From Adiantum capillus-veneris (taxonomy: Eukaryota; Streptophyta; Polypodiopsida; Polypodiales; Pteridaceae): a stretch of 64,000 bases of DNA. Positions 34,161 to 44,450 of the stretch are shown in pieces. Location of the stretch: positions 99,554,412-99,618,411 of the forward strand of contig CM043963.1 in the NCBI GenBank assembly GCA_014529385.2, written 5' to 3'. How positions within the stretch are numbered: position 1 is the first letter of the stretch; each line of letters opens with the position of its first letter. Position numbers and translations under genes: made by a program. Under the pieces are notes generated by a model that ran no database searches, was not told the DNA's origin, and saw only the letters and a program-made list of their open reading frames with translations.

Positions 34161-35794
34161 ATGGACCCCTTAAATGTTGAAGCAGAGGAGGAAGTGCCTT
34201 GCTCTGAGGATGCCCCCCAAGACATACTATCTCATTTTCTATACCGCATTAGGCTTCAGCAGCGCGAGACAGAGATCAGGCCGATGTTCAATCTAGATTT
34301 TTCTTTGCATGAGTGGATTGTCTCCGCGCAACATTACCTATCAGGTTTTGAGAAGACCTACCAGCAGCAAACGTCTGGTGGCACTGTCGAGATACAAGGA
34401 GTTCGTGTTGTTCACATGAAGGATATCAATTCGGACTCCTCCAAGAAACACATATTTTCTAGGAGTTGCCTTAAGCTGCTAGTGCACTTGCGGATAACAG
34501 ACTACAAGTGTACACTTCATAACCGAAAGTGTCGAGTGGCTGAATATTATGCAGGTTTTATTTTATATTTGCATTTAATTTTGGATGAGCATGTTGATGC
34601 TGCAGAGGCCTTGCTAGAGGATCAGACTGGGGAGGGTCAAGAGCCCAACTCTCGGGGAAGCCTTGCCTTGCAGGTTTCAGAGGGAGTCCAGCTTCAGGAG
34701 GGTGCTTTGCCTACTAGCGTTCTACCTACCATACCTATTGGTGATTTGCAGTATGTCATGCTTAACGACATTATGGAGCTTTTTGACCTTCGAGAGGACT
34801 ATTGCCTTTCCATTGTGGCATAGAATCTCGAAGAGGATGATGTTGTCATTGACCCTGAGCATGACAAGTATTTTGTTATAGATGCCCATGTAAATGACAA
34901 TGAGTTCGTTGACCCCGCAAGTGCACTTGCCATGATTTACAATGATGTTGCTAGGTATGAGCACACGCTTCCAACAGAAAAGGAGTTCATGGAAGTGCAA
35001 AAAAAGCTAGGGGTTGAAGAAATGGGTAAGGCAAGCACTTCTTCATCATCTTTGGCCTCAACCTCCAATGCGCCCACTGGAGGTCAAGGCGGCATCAACC
35101 TATAGAATGAGGACTTACTTGAGGAAGATGAAAACCAGAAGGTATTCTTTTTTTATTTGCCTTACCTTTTTGATTTCTACTTATCTCATTTCATAACTTT
35201 AATTTGTTGCAGTTGGTGGTCTATGATGATACCTTCATTCCTCGCCCTTGTCGACGAGGCATGGGAGATTTAGGGAAGAATTCCTCTCTCGGCCAATACT
35301 TAAAGAATCTTAAGTATCCAAGTTTTTTGGTCTTCCATTCCTTCTTCTCCAATGACAACGTGGAGCAACCCTTGATGACGTTGAAGACACTTTCAAGATA
35401 TTTAGGAGGGGCGGTCATTAGGTGGAACGCAGATAAAATAATGCTTTTAGAAAAAAAGGCCGCATTGTATATGTTTGGCCAAGGGCCAGGAATGTATGGT
35501 TTGCGTAGTCACTATTTTTTGACCCAAGCAGCATATGGTTTGGCATGCGGAATCACTGGCCCTGTGCAATTACTAGAGTATGACAAGCATGCTATGTTTC
35601 GCAATAAACAACCAATTGCGCATCGACCTACTAAAGAAATGTTGTGTGTGGCTGTGGAGGTGGAGACAAATGTACTGTCGACAAACGAACTTGCAGGACT
35701 AGGTTGCAAAAGACCAAGGCAAGAAGAAGACGATAACACACAGCAGGCAAAAAGGCCAGAATATTTTGTAACTTTTCCTAACGAAGATGAATAA
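34161..35794 (+). pseudogene. Unknown two-exon acidic-tailed gene of the outer transposon
   Basis: I do not recognise the product. ATG at 34161 opens an acidic N-terminus (MDPLNVEAEEEVPC). Exon 1 runs to 35141, a 71-bp intron (GTATTC to TTGCAG) follows, and exon 2 (35213-35794) continues in phase to TAA. Exon 1 has only two interruptions, TAG at 34821-34823 and at 35103-35105, with the same frame open around each, so about 520 residues would be read through. Exon 2 contains a compact region around FGQGPGMYGLRSHYFLTQAAYG and a basic-acidic tail (CKRPRQEEDD) that resembles a nuclear localisation signal. It is divergent from the H3-Ulp1 gene and convergent with the transposase-like gene. Confidence 0.6.
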
Positions 35795-36114
35795 TAGATA
35801 AGCTCCAATGTATATTGTCGATGCCAAAAAATAGTACATTTTCTATCAAAACAATGAGTACATTATGTTTCTCACTTTTGTGACCGGTTGTCTTCTCTTG
35901 GCACAAAAAATTATATTGTGTTACAATGCGCTATCTTTAGGAAGTCTCAAACAACTTGGGTCGGAGTTGTCCAAGTTTTTCCAATGCGTTCTTTTTGAAG
36001 TCGCCACTCTGCATGTCGCGATGCCACAGAAGATGCCTCCCATATTTCCTTCTTCTGTCGTTTGCTTGCTAATCTCATTGCTTGGCCAATCTAACTGTCT
36101 TTGACACATTCCTT

Positions 36115-38700
36115 TCAGTGTGTTCTATGCATAAGTTTTCGATAAGTCCATTGATGTAGTTCCTCCAAACTGTTGGCTTTGTTTGCACCACCTCCGTGCG
36201 ACAAGTGTGGCTGAAATAGCCAGTACGGGCTTTGGTAGTGAGTTTTCTCCATACCTTGTGTAGACCATATAGCCAATCTACCATAGTGCCTAGCAAACCA
36301 AGGCATGTGGTTGCATATGATATGCTGCAAGAAAAAACCAGCCTATTGTTTATATGTAAATATATAATCACAATTTTATCAAATAAAGTAATATACCATG
36401 TAATGAGTTATGTGTTGATTTGTCCATGCAGCTATGAAAGACATGTGGAAGGTCTCAAGAGCGTCTTGAAAGAATGTATAGTCAGTATCTCTCCAAGTAT
36501 TGAGCTCACAAAACTTGAATATGGAATCCAAACTTTTCCACGCGTTCCCTTTGTAAGTCCTTGCACCATTGTCTGCGTGGTCAACCAGTGCATTGTGCAG
36601 GTTTCTCCATCGGTTGTATCTCAATGTCAACCTTTCCTGAGCACTTTGGCTTTTGCGTTGTCTGCCACTTGTTGGCATCGACAAGAAGAGACGGGCTTTC
36701 ACACCACCAATAGACAACTTCTTTGGCACATCTCGACCATTCTTAGACCTCTTCTCGTCCTGCTCTATTTTCACATGTCCTCCATGCAAGCCCATATCTG
36801 AGAAAACTGTTTCCAATGATAATATAGCCCTTTGTTTTGCTGATGCTGGCCGAGTGGTCCAAGAAAAACAAATGTACAGAAACATAAGTTTCTCAATGAT
36901 TCTGCAGAGTGCATGCATCGTGCAAAAATGTACTCTGGATAGTGGAATATCCAACACTGGGCGGAAGTTAAGGTCCTGCAAGTGCCTGTCCGGTGCTCTC
37001 CTCCAATTTCTTTTGTCAAGACCAATGACTCCTCCCATGCAATACAAACAAGGGCTTTTACTTGTTGCTCCTTTTGAGATGTTGTACATACACTTTAGGG
37101 TTTTGAGTCTCCAACCATATGCCACTCTACTGTGTATAAACCCATGCCTAATACATCGAGTGTCTTTCCATTTCTTTGTTTGCTTATGACTTCAGGAATA
37201 CTTGTTTGATGGTGGAAAACCCAGTTAAGAATATCGAAATTCTCTGCAGGCACCTGAAATGGGAAAACCAAACCAATCAAATGAAACATGTCTAACCATT
37301 TTTTTAAGCAAAAACTTGTTGATATCAAACCTTGAATGTGGCTAATAAGAAAATATTGTTTTCGGATTGCACGCTAAAGTTTCTAGGGTCGTCTGAAGCA
37401 ATGCTTTCATCTAATGCTCTATTCATAAGTGTTATTGTGACACGCTCAACCTTTGTCTCTTTCACTAGCTCACACTCATCCAGTTTAAGCACAAACTTCA
37501 AGACTCCATTGCATTCCTCTTTAGAAACCTCGAACAATTGAACAATATATGTCTGCAAAGCTACTAAATCATAAAATATATTATTGTATTTGTCATAGAC
37601 CACTTCCTCTGCTGATGGCGATCTGTACATTGCTTCAATGTGAAAAGGAGTGCCCAATGTCCGAAGCACTTCCTAGTTGACCTTCAGTCTTGTCTTTCGA
37701 ATGGAGAAAGGATTTGGCAGCAACGTGTGCTTGAGATTGAACTTCTTACTTTGCTGCTGCATAGTTCTGTAAATAAAAAATTAAGTAAATGGACTATTTC
37801 CAAGTTTTCAAATGCTACACATATCCAATATACCTAAAAATTGCAGGCATTTGATTTGACAGGTGAAGACAATTGATTCAAACACCATACATACCTAAAA
37901 ATTGCAGAATAACCTTTGTTGGATATTCCGGCTTCATCTAGAATTGACTGAACATCAGGTGTTTGGAGTTGATTCTATTTCAAAAGAGTGTCAAGTTGAT
38001 TAGCAACAATCTTGCAGTAGCGCTTATCGTCCAAAAGTCCGGCGACATCTTTGCGTTTTAGTATGGGACCATAAGGAATTGAAGAAGTTGGTGTGTTGCT
38101 GTCAATATTTGACTGAGGATGTAGCAACGATCTAAGCATAAATATTAAAAGTAAGATATTAAACTACAAATGTAAAGATGAATTAAACCTGCTTGAATGA
38201 TAATATTACTTGATTGCTTTAACCCTCTTCTTCAAACCCCCAGAACCAACCTTCAGTTGTTCAATGTCTCGTAAGCGTCGTTCTCTTAACCAAGGACCCA
38301 AGACAGTATTTTTTTCTCTGAGATTCTGCGTGAGCTGCGTGATGCTTTCATCCTTGCCTTTCAGTTGTTGAGCGCACTCTGTCACAGTTTGCTTCAAGCA
38401 AAAGTTTTCTTTGTGTTCAAGGTCTCTCTCAAGCTTAAGAATATCACTTTTGGCCGCCAAATGCTTGGTGTAGCCATATAAACGAGAATAACCGTCTTCT
38501 ACATAGTTCAACAATGCCGTTATGTTTCTGAATGGTGGAGTTGAGTTGGTGATAGGATGCTCAGGATATATCTTGCCATCCACCGAAAGATCGACGCTTT
38601 TTTTACTTTGAAATCTGAATTTCTCTTTTGAAGCTTCGGAAAGGATGCCTCACTTATTCTTCTTGTGGAGGGGCTCATATTCTCTGGACAGTTCGATATG
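36115..38700 (-). pseudogene. Five-exon putative RNase H-fold transposase of the outer transposon
   Basis: Exons with consensus splice sites: (start unresolved, about 38.6-38.7 kb)-38210, 38131-37895, 37766-37331, 37253-36397 and 36324-36115; phases agree at every join. The N-terminus has a coiled-coil-like region (KLERDLEHKENF). Candidate catalytic acidic residues are LKLDECELV (exon 3), WHMVGDSK (exon 4) and STQGMEKTHY (exon 5). Between the last two lies a zinc-binding-like block: PCLYC, then CTMHALCRI. GDxK..C-x2-C plus a late QGxEKxHY is a pattern I associate with animal and plant transposon proteins, so the assignment is by motif only. Breaks: TAG 37975 and 37673, and a one-base shift in an A-run at about 37101-37104. 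Confidence 0.65.
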
Positions 38701-39138
38701 CATATGATACACATCGTTTTGACTCCTCGTATAGTTCTGTGTGAAGATGATAATGACATTGAGACGACTTGGTGAATGAGAAAGCTCAAAACAAAGGAGA
38801 GCGCAAGAGTGGAGCAAATGGAAGAGAGCTCAAGGGAAGAGACTGCGCGCAAGCGGAAAGCAAGAGAGACGCGAAACTGAGGAGAAGAATAACATTCAAG
38901 GCACCTCGTTGAGCGCCAAATCTTAGTTTTGAAAAATCCAAAAGATTGAGATAATCAGCGTTCAATTCGGAGCCGTCGTATGTTATCATTGTCTGAACAC
39001 TTTTTGAGAGTTTTAATAAACGTACCCCCCAAATCTGATATCCGAGTTTCTTTTTAAGTGAATATCAAAAATGAAATTAGGGACTTTTTATTATCTCTCT
39101 CTAAGCTGACCTGGCATTTCTTATAAGGCCCATTTTTT
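38701..39138. other. Right subterminal region of the outer transposon
   Basis: No gene is supported beyond the probable 5' end of the transposase-like gene. The last 90 bp mirror the left end (TCTCTCTCTAAG at about 39093, then the inverted repeat). Confidence 0.5.
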
Positions 39139-39157
39139 AGTCCAAACTTTTCCTAAT
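39139..39157 (-). repeat. Right terminal inverted repeat of the outer transposon
   Basis: AGTCCAAACTTTTCCTAAT is the exact reverse complement of 837-855. Homology to the empty-site paralogue at 42845 starts three bases to the right. Confidence 0.85.
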
Positions 39158-40740
39158 ATGATTCTCTCTTCGTCTCTCTCACACACAAAGAGGCTCAGGG
39201 AGGGAGACGCATCTCAAACGCCGGTACCAGATTGTTGGAACAAAGCAAAGAGAAGAAGGAGAAAAAGGGAAAGAACAAGCAAGAAAAATCGATGCAGTTT
39301 GCTTCAATTGCTGCCAAGAGCATCATCAACAACACCATCAAGCCTCGACTACAAAGACTCCGTCAGCATGAACATGACAAGCAACCAAAGCTTGGGCAAC
39401 CTTCACAATCACCTCTGCATGGCCCTCTCTATAGAGAGGCAAGAAAAGAGACACGGTGTCATCAAAAAACCTCGATGGATCCCAGCACTCTCCTCCTTGA
39501 AAACCCCCTCCTCGACCTTCTTCCTCTTCCCGAACCTGCCACAAACTGCTCCCAAAAACTCGTCAAAAAATTGTCCCCTTGGGCGTGTGTAACTCCCCCT
39601 TTTCTTGAGATCTTCCCATGCTATTCTCGGATTTCCCCTTTGCATGAACCAGCCCTGCCAACTCGGTTTGTCTTGAGCCCCACACCATGTATATGAGCCA
39701 CCCCTTCATTATGGCCTCAAGCCTCATAGTCATGACGATGTGACTGTGGGCACTCCCCCTTATCAAAAGGGTTTGCGACTTTATGGCACATGCGGACAAC
39801 ACCCCTTACTGCATCGCCACATCATCACCTGCTACGCAAGGGCTCCGCCGTCGCTGTTGGACACCCAAAGTGCCTCCACTGCAGCACCGCCATAGATTCA
39901 AGGAAATTCCATGCCATGTGATGCTTGTGAAGGGTTCCACATATGGGCTATATACCCTAGCCCTAGCTTCCAAGCCCTCCTTACCGCATGTGGGATAAAG
40001 CAGCCCCGCCATGTGTCACTCCTTCGCCCCTTGGCCTTCAAGGTCCAAAAACTCCACAAAATCCCAAAAAATTATATCTTTCTTCCCCAACTTCTACCTG
40101 CTCCCAGTCCCTGCCCAGTTATCAGTAGATAGTCGAGCCGTAAGTTTCCATCAAAATCTATCATTCCGGACTTCAAACTCACCTATGTGCTCTGCACTTT
40201 GACTCTCCCGAGACTACAAACTAAAGCCGATAAAATTGGCCAACTTCATCTGTCACCACCCCGCAGGCAGCTGACACCAATTTCAACTTGCACTATCTTC
40301 CTGATTCGGGTCTTGATTGACGCACAGTCACTTTGTGCTGACTTTACACCGTGCACACCACATCCTAGAACCCCCTTCAGCTTCAAAGAACACCAGATTG
40401 TACATTTCTTGATGTGGACAAACTGGCACCACCCCGACCCCTAGCAAAACTTTGACTATTAATATCTTAACATCCGGGACTCAGATTGCCTATTTGAAAA
40501 GACCAACAGGCTCCATAAATCAAGGTCTACACACTCATATCCCCAAACAGGCTTGGACTACCTGGCATCACTTGGCCTATCCACCTCGAATCTGCAATCA
40601 CCTCCTACTTCAAACTACCATAACTTGGGCATCATGGATTTTCTTGATGATCTATCTGGACCTGCTCCTTTAACACTTCAAGCTCTACATATCTGGGCTA
40701 AAAACCAATGCTAACCACGATATAGGTGATGCGAGGGCTA
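39158..40740 (-). mobile_element. LTR and primer-binding region of the retrotransposon hit by the outer element
   Basis: It matches 42845-43690 (shared AGGCTCxGGGAGG, CATCAAGCCTCGACTACAAAGACT and GGGCTATATACC). On the minus strand TTCCAACA is followed by ATC and TGGTACCGGCG, which looks like an LTR end (CA) plus a primer-binding site. The LTR would then extend from about 39235 to the right. Relative to the other copy it holds about 690 extra bases (39.95-40.64 kb). There is no coding capacity. Confidence 0.6.
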
Positions 40741-41490
40741 GCCCCTCTACAAGTGGAGAGTCTAGTGCCATGAGCATGTTCTATGGTAAAGAAAAGGTAT
40801 GTTGAGGGTGAGTCCAAGCTGGCATGCACCACATGGTTAAAGTGTATGCTTGTAAGTGCATCAGTGAGGTATGTTATCTTCTGCCAGATACGGAGTTCCA
40901 TGGAGATGAATGCTGCTTTACATGGTTGGGAGGGAGGGGCAGAATTTTTGGTTGGTGCAGGTAGTATGGTTATAGGGCAAGATGTATCAATGAGGCAAGT
41001 AAATGTGTGGAGAAGTGCTAAGGTGATCTGGGCATACTGCAGTGCACGTATGGTCGAGGACATGGGTGACTACTGGATGGTGCTACAGATGGATGGAGGG
41101 AGTTGTTGTAAAGTTTTTGATCTAGGTGGAAGCTATATGATGCAGGGGGTGGAGCAACCCACATGAGTTTTGGAAATCACATACATATGGTAGGCTTTTT
41201 GTGGTTTTCTCACAATTTTGGGTAGTGTTTGCCAGTTTTTGCAGTTGGTAAAAAATAAGGCAGTTTTTGGTTGAACATGAATGTTCAACAAGGGGGTTGG
41301 GTAATGATGGTGCAGTCAAAGTGTGTTGACCCTAGCAAAGGGCACAAACAATAATGTGTATGATTGTAGAGGCATGACAGAGGGCTAGAGAAGATGGGAA
41401 GATCCTGGGCAAGCAAGTAACAAAGGAAATGTATGCTTTGTGTGGTTTTATAGGCCAAAAAGTCTTTGGATAAGACCTGATAGGGTGGAA
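40741..41490. repeat. Left arm of an inverted repeat pair (partner about 43720-44450)
   Basis: Blocks such as GATGCAGGGGGTGGAGCAACCC, GAACATGAATGTTCAACAAG and TTTATAGGCCAAAAAG recur in reverse complement at 44.3, 44.2 and 43.73 kb. The arms are diverged but colinear. No gene is assigned. Confidence 0.6.
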
Positions 41491-41736
41491 AGTGAAGAAT
41501 GTTAAAGGAGCTTCACTCTCACAACATACCTAATCCAAAGGGCCTGTATTTATAACATCATCCTGGTAATCCATAGATATCTCTAGTTGCATTTCTCTTT
41601 CCTCAACAACCATCACATCATGAGCATCGATAAGATGCCCAACCCCCTTGGTTTTTTCTTCATCATCATCCCCCTCTCAACTTGGTAGTCTAGCTTGGCT
41701 ATCCATAGACCCAAATTCATCCTCCTTTGTAGATCG

Positions 41737-42553
41737 TTAAGCCAATTGCACCACAACGTCAATTTCCATTGCTACCTTCATCGACATGGTCACCAATAGA
41801 GCACTGCATGTCACCTTGGACAACATATCCTCTCTCACTTGCTTTGGCACTTCAACTTGTTCTTCTTCCATATTGGCTATGACCACATCATCAACTAAAC
41901 AAGAAGGCATCTCTACCTTTACGATCATTGGCTCATATGACTTGGTATCCTCGTCATAGGATGTGGGCTCATCCGGTCCATCTTCCTCACCTGTCTCCCA
42001 GAAATGGGAACTGGAATCTCCATCTTCATTAGCATCATACACTGACTCGGTATCATCATCTTCAACCGCTTCCTGCTCCACAAAAGCTTGACCCTTGTCT
42101 AGGATTTTCACACTTTTGGTCTTCCACCTTATCTCTGATCCTCGGATGCAAACACTCAAGAAACTTTGATAGCTTCAAAAACTGATTGCCTTTCGCCCTA
42201 GTGGAAACCTCCAACTGTTTCCAACATGCTTCAAACTGCTCAAGCAAAATAGAGAAATCCTTACTTACGTCTTGGCGTACCGCTTTCAGCTTTGCACCAA
42301 CCTCTGTCAGGGTGATCACTTCTCGAAACTGCTCCAAAAACTACCTTTGCAATTTTTTCCATGAACTTTGACCATCATCCTTCAAATCATCGTACCAAAT
42401 CTTTGCACGTCCACGCATCAACAGTGGTACCATATGCAGCTTCTCCGCATCTGTCAACATATGCATCGACATAATCCATAATTCAAAATTTGCTAACCAA
42501 TCCTCAGGGTCTTCAACACCTGTAAATATGGGGCAAAAACCTAGCTCCATCAT
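41737..42553 (-). pseudogene. Retrotransposon gag fragment
   Basis: The protein starts near 42553 (FCPIFTGVEDPEDWLANFEL) and shows the Retrotrans_gag pattern: W..WY/W spacing with PLLMRGRAKIWYDDLKDD, then FLEQFREVITL. A TAG at 42341-42343 interrupts the same open frame (context LQR-stop-FLEQF) and a frame change follows near 42062-42159. The continuation to 41737 is acidic. No protease or polymerase domain follows, so the element is truncated. Confidence 0.7.
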
Positions 42554-42671
42554 CTCTGCTATCTTCTAACACCACTCCCAAATTTTTTGACCATCTGCCA
42601 ACCACTTTTCAGCTCTCTAACACCGCTTTAATCTTCAAATTGGAGCATCGGTGCTCCTTTGTGGGGGCACC

Positions 42672-43700
42672 AGAAGATGGATAGGGGGAAGGGGGAACAC
42701 ACTCAACACACAAACAGAACGCCTCTTTATAGCCCAGGATAATCATGGCACCCCAATCCACTAGATTTCACCTTCAAAACTCGCACAACTGGTAGTAGAC
42801 CACACCATATTTTTCTTGTTTACGACCGTGCCACAACATACACCATTCTCTCTTCCTCTATTACACACACATAGAGGCTCGGGGAGGCACACGCATCTCA
42901 AACGTCGGCACCAGATTGTTGGAATAGAGCAAAGAGAAGAAGGGGGGAAAGGGTTTTCTTCAATTGCTACCAAGAGCATCATCTACAACACCATCAAGCC
43001 TCGACTACAAAGACTACCTCGGCATGAACACAACAAGCAACAAAAGCTTCAGTAACCTTCAAATTCACCTACACTAGGTCCTCTGTCTAGAGAGGCAAGA
43101 AAAGAGAAGTAATGTCGTCAAAAAAACTCTTTGGCTACGAGCACTTTCCTCCTTGAAAAACCCCTCATCGACCTCCTTCCTCTTTCCCAACAAGAGCTTC
43201 CTTGAAGCTCCCAAAAACTTGCCAAAAAGTTGCCCCCTTGGGCATGTGTAGCTCCCCCTTTTCTTGAGATCCCCTCGTGCTATTGTTTGACTGCCCCTTT
43301 GCATGAACCAACCCTGCCAACTCGGTTTGTCTTCAGCCCCACGCCATGCATATGAGCCACCCCTTAATTATGGCCTCAAGCCTCATAGTCACAGCATTGA
43401 GACTGTAGGCACTCCCCCTTATCAAAAGGGCTAGCGGCTTTATAGCACACACGTGCAACGCCCCTTACCGCACCTCCATGTCATCACCTACTATGCGAGG
43501 GTGGCGTCGCCGACGCACGCCCGAAGTGCCACCACTGCAGTGTGGGCAGCGCCACCATAGCTTCTAGCTCCCAAGGAACTCCCACGCCATGTGATGCTTG
43601 TGAAGGGTGCCACATATGGGCTATATACCTGCTCCTTTATCACTTCAAGCTCTACATATATGGGCTAAAAACTAGCACCTTAAACTTTCTTCACTTGCCA
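42672..43700 (-). mobile_element. LTR, primer-binding site and leader of gag element B (empty-site paralogue)
   Basis: It is continuous where the copy at 1-836/39158 is interrupted, with the junction at about 42844/42845 (ATACACC-ATTCTC). On the minus strand TTCCAACA-ATC-TGGTGCCGACG suggests an LTR end and a primer-binding site at about 42910-42928, with gag starting about 360 bp downstream, as expected for a 5' LTR. Confidence 0.65.
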
Positions 43701-43719
43701 CCATGTCCTATCCATAGCT

Positions 43720-44450
43720 TTTTTGGCCTATAAAACCATACAAAGCATACATTTTCTCTATCCCTGGCCTGCCCATGCTCTTCCCATCTGCTCTAACCCT
43801 CTGCCATGCATCTACAACCATACACATTACTGCTTGTGCCTTCTGCTAGGGTCGACACACTTTGGTTGCACCAACATCCATATCTTTCACATTGTGGCTC
43901 TGTTTGATGAGCCATTTGGGCTTGCTTGTAGACCACTTCAAGCTCTACATATCCAAGAAAAAAACCATCTCTATGACTACCTTTAATTGACACCCCATTA
44001 GGCTCTTTTTGGAGTCCTTTTCGGCCTATAAGCCACATCAGACATACAGAACCACTGCTATCTACTTGCCCAAGTTCTTTCTATCTACTTTAGCTCTTTT
44101 TCATGCACCTAATAACCTGCACATACCTACTAGCACCATCTTTTGTGGTTGAACAACTTTGGTTTGCACCATCATTGCCCACCCCCTCATTGAACATTTA
44201 TGTTCAACCACAAAACATATTTAATCCACTTCTAGCTGCAAACACTGGCACACACTATCAGAAAACCAAAACTAGATATACAAAAAAAAAAATTATACCC
44301 TACTGTCAAACCTTCAAGTGGGTTGCCCCACCCCCTGCATCACATAGTCCCCTCCTGGATCAGAAACCTGCCATTGGTCCCTTCCACCCATCTGTTATAG
44401 CTTTCCATAGTGTCGTACCTTAGCGTGTAGACCATCCTCCTTATAGGCCA
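43720..44450. repeat. Right arm of the inverted repeat pair
   Basis: Reverse-complement partner of 40741-41490. It includes the end GTGGGTTGCCCCACCCCCTGC near 44318. No gene. Confidence 0.6.

Larger units (their letters stand above)
837..39157. mobile_element. Outer DNA transposon with terminal inverted repeats, carrying a nested second transposon
   Basis: The left end (837-855) and right end (39139-39157) carry the same 19 bases in opposite orientation. Inside them both ends continue with A/T-rich tracts and a shared TTAGAGAGAGA. The flanks 660-836 and 39158-39970 together are colinear with the uninterrupted paralogue at 42672-43640, which serves as an empty site. Without the 28.5-kb inner element it would be about 9.8 kb. 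It holds four genes in alternating orientation: an unknown gene (+), a histone-fold/Ulp1 gene (-), an unknown gene (+) and a transposase-like gene (-). A target duplication is not clear from comparison with the diverged empty site. The superfamily is not assigned. Confidence 0.8.

Noticed and set aside
17400-37977. A nuclear genetic code with TAG (or TAA) as glutamine
   Set aside because: Long frames such as 29167-30258, 53594-54610 and the H3 exon contain no TAR codons, and clear gene ends use TAA. In-frame TAG is far rarer than sense Gln codons, and frameshifts occur in the same genes, so decay explains it better.
40698-41166. Overlapping 120-codon frames on both strands
   Set aside because: They lie in one arm of an inverted retroelement-derived repeat, have no recognised domain, and the other arm does not preserve the frame.
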